Assembly (NCBI GenBank): GCA_025350345.1
Contig: JANXYA010000192.1
Location: 1-5,113 of the forward strand
DNA from: Gammaproteobacteria bacterium
GTDB lineage: Bacteria > Pseudomonadota > Gammaproteobacteria > Steroidobacterales > Steroidobacteraceae
Direction of reading: 5' to 3'
DNA length: 5,113 bases
The notes beneath the pieces were generated by a model. It did not search any database. It had not been told where the DNA came from and was given only the letters and a program-made list of their open reading frames with translations. Positions 1 to 4,917 of this stretch are shown piece after piece. The translations under genes and the position numbers were made by a program. Positions within the stretch are counted from its first letter, which is position 1. The number at the start of each line of letters is the position of its first letter.

Positions 1-538
1 AGCAGGCGCACAGGATGCACGCCGACGGCCGGTCGATCTTTTCCTGATCCTCCTTGGACTGGAGCCGCTCCCGGTCCGGCGAGGCTGGCGTGCGCGTCTG
101 CAGCCAGGGTTTCACGGCCGCGTACTGGGCGTAGAAGCTCGACAGGTCCGTAACCAGGTCCTTGACCACCGGCATGTGGGGCAGCGGATAGATGCGCACC
201 TCGCCGCTCCCCAGGTCGGCGCAGGATTGCGTGCAGGCGAGCGTATTGAGGCCGTTGATGTTCATCGCACACGAGCCGCAGATCCCTTCGCGGCAGGAGC
301 GCCGCAGCGAGAGCGTCGCATCGACTTCGTTCTTGATCTTCAGCAGGACGTCCAGAACCATCGGGCCGCAGCGGGCCATGTCGACCTGGTAGCTGTCGAC
401 CCGCGGGTTCTGCCCCGTGGAGGGGTCAAAGCGGTAGATCCTGAAGGTGCGCACCCGGCTTGCCCCGGCCGGAGCGGCAAACACCTTGCCCGCGGCGGTG
501 TCGATGCGGGAATGGGCGGGCAGCCTGAATTCAGCCAT
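1..538 (-). CDS. sdhB: Succinate dehydrogenase iron-sulfur subunit SdhB (3' end cut by window edge)
   Basis: The iron-sulfur subunit of complex II carries electrons from the FAD of SdhA to quinone at the SdhC/SdhD membrane anchor. The first 179 codons are visible from an ATG at 538; the rest lies beyond position 1. Residues 30-58 hold the usual ferredoxin-like start (RTFRIYRFDP, then CGPMVLD at 57-63). The [2Fe-2S] ligands are C82, C87, C90 and C102 in SCREGICGSC..TLAC. The third ligand is Cys as in mitochondria, where E. coli has Asp. IYPLPHMPVVKDL (116-128) is family-typical. The second ferredoxin segment starts at CILCAC (174-179), the first ligands of the [4Fe-4S] cluster, and the window ends there. 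The gene begins 10 bp after the sdhA stop. An AGGA at 549-546 that overlaps that stop gives a well-spaced ribosome binding site. Identification is secure; the missing part should hold the [3Fe-4S] ligands. Confidence 0.97.
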   Translation of the reverse strand, partial: MAEFRLPAHSRIDTAAGKVFAAPAGASRVRTFRIYRFDPSTGQNPRVDSYQVDMARCGPMVLDVLLKIKNEVDATLSLRRSCREGICGSCAMNINGLNTLACTQSCADLGSGEVRIYPLPHMPVVKDLVTDLSSFYAQYAAVKPWLQTRTPASPDRERLQSKEDQEKIDRPSACILCAC

Positions 539-545
539 CTCAGGA

Positions 546-549
546 TCCT
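546..549 (-). promoter_or_regulatory. Ribosome binding site of sdhB overlapping the sdhA stop
   Basis: Read on the minus strand, the sdhA stop TGA runs directly into AGGA (TGAGGATCCTGAGATG). This puts a Shine-Dalgarno core 7 nt before the sdhB ATG. Ribosomes finishing sdhA would unload on the sdhB initiation site, so translation of the two catalytic subunits is probably coupled. The site also contains the palindrome AGGATCCT, which I read as coincidental. Confidence 0.7.
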
Positions 550-2330
550 CAGTAGGTGCGCGCCCTGGGCGCGACGGACTCGACCTCATCGGTGAGTGTG
601 TGCAGCTGCACCGGGCGATACTCCAGGCGCACCCGTCCGGCTCCCTCAACCCAGCACAGCGAGTGCTTGAGCCAGTTGCGATCATCGCGCTCCGGAAAAT
701 CCTCGCGCGCCTGCGCACCGCGGCTCTCCTGCCGGCCGGCAGCCGCGTGGATCGTGGCGGTGGCCTGCCCCAGGAGGTTCTCGAGCTCGAGCGTCTCGAC
801 CAGGTCGGTATTCCACACCATGCCGCGATCGCTCAAGCCCACGTCGGCGAAGGAATCGAAGCACGCGGCAAGCTTCTGGCAGCCCGCCGCGAGTGTCTCA
901 CCGGTGCGGAACACCGCCGCGTGGACCTGCATGATCTGCTGCATCTCGAGGCGGATCTGCGCCGTCGGTCGCGCTCCCCTGGCGCTGCGGAGCCGTTCCA
1001 CGCGCGCCACCGCCTCTTCACCCGCAGCGCGCGCCAGGGGCTTGAGCGCCGCGCCGGGCTTGAGCGTGCTGGCGCAGTGGCGCGCGGCCTCACGGCCGAA
1101 AATCACCAGGTCGAGGAGCGAGTTGGACCCGAGCCGGTTCGCACCGTGCACCGAGACGCAGGCCCCCTCGCCCACCGCCATCAGGCCGGGCACGAGGGCA
1201 TCGGCGCCTTGTGCACGGGTAAGCACCTCGCCGTGCACATTGCAGGGCACGCCACCCATGTTGTAGTGCACGGTGGGCAGCACGGGGATCGGCTCGCGCG
1301 TCACATCGACGTGGCTGAAGATGCGCACCGTATCCTGAATGCCGGGGAGCCGCTCCTTGATGACGGCGGGCCCGAGGTGCTCCAGGTGCAGGTGGATGTG
1401 GTCCTTGAGCTCACCGACCCCGCGCCCTTCGCGAATCTCGATCGTCATCGCACGGCTCACCACATCGCGCGAGGCCAGGTCGTTGGCGTTGGGTGCGTAG
1501 CGCTCCATGAAGCGCTCGCCGGTCGAATTCGTCAGGTACCCGCCCTCGCCGCGCGCTCCCTCCGTGATCAGGCAGCCCGCGCCGTAGATGCCGGTCGGAT
1601 GGAACTGGACGAACTCCATGTCCTCCAGCGGCAGGCCGGCGCGCAACACCATGCCGCCGCCGTCGCCCGTGCAGGTGTGGGCCGAGGTGCAGGAAAACCA
1701 GGCACGGCCGTAGCCGCCGGTGGCCAGGATCGTCCGCTGCGCCCGGAAGCGGTGCACGCTGCCGTCGGCCAGATCGATCGCGACTACGCCGTGGCATACG
1801 CCGTCTTCCATGAGCAGGTCGACGGCGAAATATTCCACGAAGAACTGCGCTTCATGGCGGATGGATTGCTGATACAGCGCATGCAGCATCGCGTGACCGG
1901 TGCGATCGGCGGCGGCACAGGTGCGCTGCGCGATGCCCTTGCCGTAATGCGTGGTCATGCCGCCGAAGGGTCGCTGGTAGATGTGGCCGCTCTCGGTGCG
2001 CGAGAAGGGCACCCCGTAGTGCTCCAGCTCGATGACCGCTTCCGCCGCCTGCTTGCACATGAATTCGATCGCGTCCTGGTCGCCGAGCCAGTCCGAGCCC
2101 TTCACGGTGTCGTACATGTGCCAGCGCCAGTCATCCTCGCCCATGTTGCCGAGCGCCGCGGAAATGCCGCCCTGCGCCGCCACCGTGTGGGAGCGGGTTG
2201 GAAACACCTTGGTGATGCACGCGGTCGACAATCCGGCCGCGGCCAGTCCCAGCGTCGCACGGAGCCCGGCGCCACCGGCGCCCACCACGAGCACATCGTG
2301 GCTGTGATCGATGATCGGGCGGGCGCTCAC
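549..2330 (-). CDS. sdhA: Succinate dehydrogenase flavoprotein subunit SdhA
   Basis: The catalytic subunit of complex II oxidises succinate to fumarate on covalently bound FAD, on the cytoplasmic face of the membrane. With the GTG start at 2330 it is 593 aa, normal for the family. Visible motifs: Rossmann GAGGAG (17-22); RSHTVAAQGGI with H48 as the FAD-linking histidine; catalytic-site HPTG (H244); the ITEGARGEGG loop (255-264); R288 in SRDVV, matching the E. coli proton-transfer Arg286; H355 in PTVHYNMGG; R399 in HGANRLGSNSLLDL. The C-terminus has RQESRGAQAREDFPERDD, then TLTDEVESVAPRARTY. The start was chosen because SARPIIDHSHDVLVVGAGG aligns with family N-termini. The open frame continues to 2543, but only through sdhD in another frame. 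GTG overlaps the sdhD stop by 4 bp. All key residues are present, so the enzyme should be active. Confidence is very high for the product and good for the start. Confidence 0.98.
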   Translation of the reverse strand: MSARPIIDHSHDVLVVGAGGAGLRATLGLAAAGLSTACITKVFPTRSHTVAAQGGISAALGNMGEDDWRWHMYDTVKGSDWLGDQDAIEFMCKQAAEAVIELEHYGVPFSRTESGHIYQRPFGGMTTHYGKGIAQRTCAAADRTGHAMLHALYQQSIRHEAQFFVEYFAVDLLMEDGVCHGVVAIDLADGSVHRFRAQRTILATGGYGRAWFSCTSAHTCTGDGGGMVLRAGLPLEDMEFVQFHPTGIYGAGCLITEGARGEGGYLTNSTGERFMERYAPNANDLASRDVVSRAMTIEIREGRGVGELKDHIHLHLEHLGPAVIKERLPGIQDTVRIFSHVDVTREPIPVLPTVHYNMGGVPCNVHGEVLTRAQGADALVPGLMAVGEGACVSVHGANRLGSNSLLDLVIFGREAARHCASTLKPGAALKPLARAAGEEAVARVERLRSARGARPTAQIRLEMQQIMQVHAAVFRTGETLAAGCQKLAACFDSFADVGLSDRGMVWNTDLVETLELENLLGQATATIHAAAGRQESRGAQAREDFPERDDRNWLKHSLCWVEGAGRVRLEYRPVQLHTLTDEVESVAPRARTY

Positions 2331-2713
2331 GCGAGGCCCCGCAGCACGATGCGCAGCACCGCGTACAGGCCCGCCGCCACCAGCAGCAGATGCGCGGCGC
2401 TGTTGAGCAGCAGCGCCGCGAACTTCAGCGCGCCGCTGTGCACGTAATCCTCGATGACCACCTGCACGCCCAGGCGCGAATGAAAACACAGGGCCACCAG
2501 GAGCAGGGCCAGCCAGAGCGGATTGGCCCCGCGGGCGACCCACAGGGTCACGGCCGCAAAATCATCCAGCGGCAGGCGGGTGAGGGAGAGCAGGAACCAC
2601 AGCGTGAGGGGCACCAGCGCCACGGCCGAGGCGCGCTGCGCCCACCAATGCGCCGCGCCCTCGCCGGCCGCCCCGCGGCCCAGCGCGACTCCCAGGGGGG
2701 AGCGCAGGCTCAA
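2327..2713 (-). CDS. sdhD: Succinate dehydrogenase membrane anchor subunit SdhD
   Basis: The small cytochrome b556 anchor forms, with SdhC, the heme b and quinone site of complex II in the inner membrane. It is 128 aa. The N-terminal RSPLG and EGAAHWWAQRASAVALVPLT (18-37) are typical of bacterial SdhD. Three hydrophobic segments lie at about 29-45, 64-80 and 95-124. H78 in CFHSRLGVQVVIEDY is at the heme-ligand position (E. coli His71). D89-Y90 lies 12 residues on, at the quinone-site DY (E. coli Asp82-Tyr83). The protein has no internal Met and no ATG or GTG upstream in frame, so the start is TTG at 2713. Its T is the base before the sdhC stop (TTGA, 4 bp overlap), with AGGTG 4 nt upstream as a weak Shine-Dalgarno. 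The gene ends by overlapping the sdhA GTG by 4 bp. Confidence 0.94.
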   Translation of the reverse strand: MSLRSPLGVALGRGAAGEGAAHWWAQRASAVALVPLTLWFLLSLTRLPLDDFAAVTLWVARGANPLWLALLLVALCFHSRLGVQVVIEDYVHSGALKFAALLLNSAAHLLLVAAGLYAVLRIVLRGLA

Positions 2714-3132
2714 GGCGCACCTGCGCGCGGCCAGAACAGCACCCAGGCGGCGATGAGGAAGGCGAGGATCGCGAGTACGATGACCAGACGGGCACTGCGG
2801 CGCGCGTGCACCCGCTCAAACCCCAGGCCAGCGTCCCAGGCCAGGTGACGCAGGCCATTGAAGAAATGAAAACAGTAGCTGGCGAGCCAGGCGAGCAGCA
2901 GGACGCGGAACGCCCAGCCGCGAAACAACCAGCCGCTCCGCTCGTAGGCACTCTCGCCCGCAGCGGCGCTCATCAGCCAGTACACCAGGGCACACAGCCC
3001 CAGGGCCAGCAGCACACCCGTGAAGCGGTGCAGGATGGACAGCGCCATCGTGTACATGAAGCGGTAGATGGACAGGTGCGGGGACAGTGGCCGCTCGCGC
3101 CCGCTCGGAACTTCGTGCGCGTCAGAAAACAA
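2710..3132 (-). CDS. sdhC: Succinate dehydrogenase cytochrome b556 subunit SdhC
   Basis: The large cytochrome b556 anchor binds heme b and contributes to the ubiquinone site in the inner membrane. RPLSPHLSIYRF is the canonical SdhC N-terminus, followed by LSILHRFTGVLLALG, whose Ser and Arg match the E. coli quinone-site Ser27 and Arg31. HFFNGLRHLAWD holds the heme-ligand His (E. coli His84) and the family H-x3-G-x-RH signature. Transmembrane helices are at about 34-54, 73-91 and 114-134, counting from the TTG at 3132 (140 aa). The start is the uncertain part. The first Met codon lies after the conserved RPLSPHL motif, and no ATG or GTG is close upstream, so TTG at 3132 is the best choice. No good Shine-Dalgarno precedes it. 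Extending to a GTG at 3276 would add a Pro/Arg-rich tail unlike SdhC. The TTG start overlaps the end of the preceding DUF1674 gene by 11 bp, which suggests coupled translation. Confidence 0.92.
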   Translation of the reverse strand: MFSDAHEVPSGRERPLSPHLSIYRFMYTMALSILHRFTGVLLALGLCALVYWLMSAAAGESAYERSGWLFRGWAFRVLLLAWLASYCFHFFNGLRHLAWDAGLGFERVHARRSARLVIVLAILAFLIAAWVLFWPRAGAP

Positions 3133-3328
3133 TGCAGCGGCCCGCGTGTTCCCAGTCCCCGTACCGGGTCGGTTCCGGCCCCGCCGGCCCACCGGTCTCG
3201 GCCGGCACGCCCGCAGCGGTGGCGCCGGGTTGCGCCTTGCCCGCCGCCCGGCCCGGCAGCGCTTCAGGAGCCACACCTCGACCCGCCGATCCGGGTAAGG
3301 CGGGCTTCAATTCTGGAGAAACCGGCAT
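3122..3328 (-). CDS. Small DUF1674 / SDHAF4-like succinate dehydrogenase assembly factor
   Basis: This is a 68-aa soluble protein. Its C-terminus, ETGGPAGPEPTRYGDWE (44-60) then GRCIVF (63-68), closely matches the signature of DUF1674, the family of eukaryotic complex II assembly factor 4 (human SDHAF4, yeast Sdh8). Those proteins bind the free flavinylated SdhA subunit, shield it from producing reactive oxygen and promote its union with SdhB. The same role here is an inference, strongly supported by position as first gene of the sdh operon. Residues 1-43 are Ala/Pro/Gly-rich and look disordered, as usual for this family. The ATG at 3328 is the only ATG. A GTG at 3274 would give a 50-residue form that keeps the whole signature. 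No clear Shine-Dalgarno precedes the ATG. The 3' end overlaps the sdhC TTG by 11 bp. Oddity: as I recall, family members usually have Asp before the final Phe (GRCxDF); here it is Val67. Confidence 0.88.
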   Translation of the reverse strand: MPVSPELKPALPGSAGRGVAPEALPGRAAGKAQPGATAAGVPAETGGPAGPEPTRYGDWEHAGRCIVF

Positions 3329-3405
3329 GGCGCGCGAGTGTGCCAGAATCGGGCAGTGACGACCACCAAGGGCGGCCTTGAGGCCAGGGGAGTCAGTGAG
3401 CGGGA
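3329..3405. promoter_or_regulatory. Divergent intergenic region between the sdh operon and ygfZ
   Basis: These 77 bp separate the DUF1674 start (minus strand) from the ygfZ start (plus strand), so initiation for both transcription units is expected here or just inside the genes. The sequence is GC-rich. I could not find a convincing pair of -35/-10 hexamers in either direction; CAGAAT at 3344-3349 is the only AT-containing -10-like word and lacks a partner. A purine run AGGGGAG at 3386-3392 lies 13 nt before the ygfZ ATG. The location is certain; the promoter role is inferred from the divergent layout. Confidence 0.5.
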
Positions 3406-4251
3406 ATGGCGATGGAATCTCGGGCTGAAGCGGCTCCCGCCGGCCCGGCGCCGGCTCCGGGGCTGCTGCGCTTTCGCGGCCCCGACGCCGTCAAATTTCT
3501 CCAGGGGCAGCTGTCCAACGACATGAGCGCACTGGGCGCAGAGCGCCTCATGCTCGCAGGGCTGCACAACCCGCAGGGGCGCGTCCTCGCGTTGCTGCGC
3601 CTGGCGGCCCTGGAGCCCGATCACATCGTCGCCCTGCTGCCGGCGGAACTTGCCGAGCTCACCATGGCGACGCTCCGCCGCTACGTCCTGCGCGCGAAGC
3701 TTGCGATCAGCAATGAATCGAATGCCACCGCGCTGGCTGCGCTGGCGGCACAATCTCCCGCCGCCGCGCACTGCCTGCAGCCAGGGGAGCGCGCGCGCGC
3801 CATCGCGGCGGGCCTCCCCCAGGTCTACGCCTCGACCAGCGGCACCTTCGTGGCGCAGATGCTCAACCTCGATTGCGTCGCCGGCATCTCCTTCACCAAG
3901 GGCTGCTACACCGGCCAGGAAATCATAGCCCGCGCGCACTACCGTGGCCGCGTCAAGCGGCGCATGCAGCGCTTCGAGGCCGCCTCGGCCATTGCCTTGA
4001 GCCCAGGCGAGGCCGTCACTTTGGGTGACGGGCGCACGGCACAGATCGTCGATGCAGTGAGCCATGCCGATGGCCGCACCGAGTTCCTCGCCGTGGCCGC
4101 ACTGCCGATGCTGCCTGGGGCCGCGACCGATACAGCGGCCGCCCAATCCGCACCGTCGCCCGCCACGCCCGCTGCGCCCGCCACGCCAGCCACGCCCGCC
4201 CGACGGGTGGAATGCAGGCCACTGCCACTGCCCTACGCGCTCCCGGACTAA
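3406..4251 (+). CDS. ygfZ: YgfZ/GcvT-family folate-binding protein for Fe-S enzyme maintenance
   Basis: YgfZ (COG0354, relative of mitochondrial CAF17/IBA57) binds tetrahydrofolate and is needed for full activity of several Fe-S enzymes in E. coli, and for MiaB-type tRNA modification there. It is cytoplasmic. This copy is 281 aa. The signature KGCYTGQE is at 165-172, with C167 matching the essential E. coli Cys228. It is preceded by VAQMLNLDCVAGISF and followed by RAHYRGRVKRRMQRF. The N-terminal FRGPDAVKFLQGQLSND (23-39) and C-terminal PLPLPY are also family-typical. Between the N-terminal domain and the signature it is roughly 55 residues shorter than E. coli YgfZ. An Ala/Pro/Thr-rich insert (about 246-267) sits before the last strand. 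The ATG at 3406 was chosen; an ATG two codons later (3412) has GGGA 6 nt upstream and is equally possible. The gene is divergent from the sdh operon and is followed by tpm after 1 bp. Confidence 0.95.
   Translation: MAMESRAEAAPAGPAPAPGLLRFRGPDAVKFLQGQLSNDMSALGAERLMLAGLHNPQGRVLALLRLAALEPDHIVALLPAELAELTMATLRRYVLRAKLAISNESNATALAALAAQSPAAAHCLQPGERARAIAAGLPQVYASTSGTFVAQMLNLDCVAGISFTKGCYTGQEIIARAHYRGRVKRRMQRFEAASAIALSPGEAVTLGDGRTAQIVDAVSHADGRTEFLAVAALPMLPGAATDTAAAQSAPSPATPAAPATPATPARRVECRPLPLPYALPD
4159..4200 (+). repeat. Short in-frame 9-bp tandem repeat (Pro-Ala-Thr) within ygfZ
   Basis: The run reads as imperfect copies of CCCGCCACG: ccc-gcc-acg, ccc-gct-gcg, ccc-gcc-acg, cca-gcc-acg, then ccc-gcc. 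It encodes P252 to A265, essentially PAT repeated, and the unit is a multiple of three, so copy-number change keeps the frame. It lies in the C-terminal domain of YgfZ just before the conserved final PLPLPY segment, probably forming a flexible surface loop. Confidence 0.75.
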
Positions 4252-4252
4252 A

Positions 4253-4906
4253 ATGCACTCGGGATTCTGGCTGGACAAATGGCAGCGCCACGAGATCGGC
4301 TTCCACCAGGCGCAGACCAATGCCGACCTGCAATCGTATTGGCCGCGCCTTGGCTGCCCGCCCTCGGCGGCGGCGTTGGTGCCTCTGTGCGGCAAGAGTG
4401 CCGACATGGACTGGTTGCATGCCCAGGGCCACCCCGTCGTGGGGGTGGAACTCTCGGCGATCGCCGTGCAGGAATTCTTCGCGGAGCGGCAGCTCCTCCC
4501 GCGCCGCTACGCTGCCGGCAAGCTCGAATGCTGGGAGGCCGGGGGCTTCCAGATCCTCCTCGGCGATTTCTTCGACCTCGATGAGGCCGCAGTCGCGACC
4601 GTCGCGGGCGTCTACGACCGTGCGGCCCTGATCGCGCTGCCGCCGCCCCTGCGAGTGCGCTATGCGCAGCAGCTGCGCCGGATCCTGCCCGGGCGCTGCG
4701 CGATGCTGCTCCTGACGCTCGAGTACCGGCAGGAGCAGATGGCCGGCCCGCCCTTTTCCGTGCCCGATGCCGAGGTGCGCGAACTGCATGCGCCGGGCTT
4801 TTCGGTCACCGCTCTCGCGGCGCGCGAGAACTGCCCGATCGAGCCGCGCTACCAGGCGCGCGGGCTGAAGAGCCTGCGGGAGTGCGTCTACCTGCTGCGG
4901 CGCTGA
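4253..4906 (+). CDS. tpm: Bacterial thiopurine S-methyltransferase (TPMT family)
   Basis: This SAM-dependent methyltransferase belongs to the TPMT family. Bacterial members methylate thiopurines and several are linked to methylation and detoxification of selenium or tellurium oxyanions; the natural substrate is unclear. It is cytoplasmic and 217 aa, the usual bacterial length. Diagnostic features: the N-terminal FWLDKWQRHEIGFHQ (5-19) and YWPRL; the SAM-binding stretch LVPLCGKSADMDWL (42-55) then GHPVVGVELS (59-68), with E66 in the position that normally contacts SAM; QEFF; GDFFDL; and VYDRAALIALPP, the class I strand-4 region. The ATG at 4253 was chosen because family homology starts there; upstream codons in this frame lie inside ygfZ. 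It begins 1 bp after the ygfZ TAA, so it is probably co-transcribed and coupled. No strong Shine-Dalgarno is seen (GGA 5 nt before the ATG). Its stop is 7 bp from the convergent EAL gene. Confidence 0.92.
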   Translation: MHSGFWLDKWQRHEIGFHQAQTNADLQSYWPRLGCPPSAAALVPLCGKSADMDWLHAQGHPVVGVELSAIAVQEFFAERQLLPRRYAAGKLECWEAGGFQILLGDFFDLDEAAVATVAGVYDRAALIALPPPLRVRYAQQLRRILPGRCAMLLLTLEYRQEQMAGPPFSVPDAEVRELHAPGFSVTALAARENCPIEPRYQARGLKSLRECVYLLRR

Positions 4907-4917
4907 GCACCGCTCAG
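4903..4917. terminator. Hairpin between convergent tpm and EAL genes, possible bidirectional terminator
   Basis: CTGAGC (4903-4908), loop ACC, GCTCAG (4912-4917) is a perfect 6-bp inverted repeat. It can extend by CGC/GCG pairing (4901-4903 with 4918-4920) if G4917 bulges. It contains the stop codons of both convergent genes. There is no T-run on either side, so it is not a classical intrinsic terminator. The role is suggested only by its position. Confidence 0.35.

Noticed and set aside
447..2447. Plus-strand open frame of 666 codons opposite sdhA.
   Set aside because: It is the antisense shadow of a confirmed sdhA in GC-rich DNA. Its product is Arg/His/Ala-rich with no recognisable domain, and it would cover sdhA, parts of sdhB and sdhD.
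2331..2543. Possible longer N-terminus of SdhA.
   Set aside because: The extra residues are translated from within sdhD in another frame and do not resemble SdhA. Homology begins right after the GTG at 2330.
3133..3276. Possible longer N-terminus of SdhC from GTG 3276.
   Set aside because: It would add about 48 Arg/Pro/Gly-rich residues absent from SdhC proteins. The same DNA encodes the DUF1674 signature in another frame, which explains why the frame stays open.
3340..3345. TGGCAC on the minus strand as a sigma-54 -24 element.
   Set aside because: The matching -12 GC at the required spacing is absent (CG instead), so there is no real site.
3310..3349. Inverted repeat ATTCTGG / CCAGAAT around the DUF1674 start, considered as an operator.
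   Set aside because: Seven-base arms with a 26 bp spacer are expected by chance in a region this size, and one arm lies in coding sequence.
3307..4407. Minus-strand open frame of 366 codons opposite ygfZ and the start of tpm.
   Set aside because: It is antisense to two well-supported genes, has a low-complexity Gly/Arg-rich translation and shows no family motif.
4016..4789. Minus-strand open frame of 257 codons opposite ygfZ and tpm.
   Set aside because: It is a shadow of tpm, whose plus-strand product has clear TPMT motifs. The antisense product has none.
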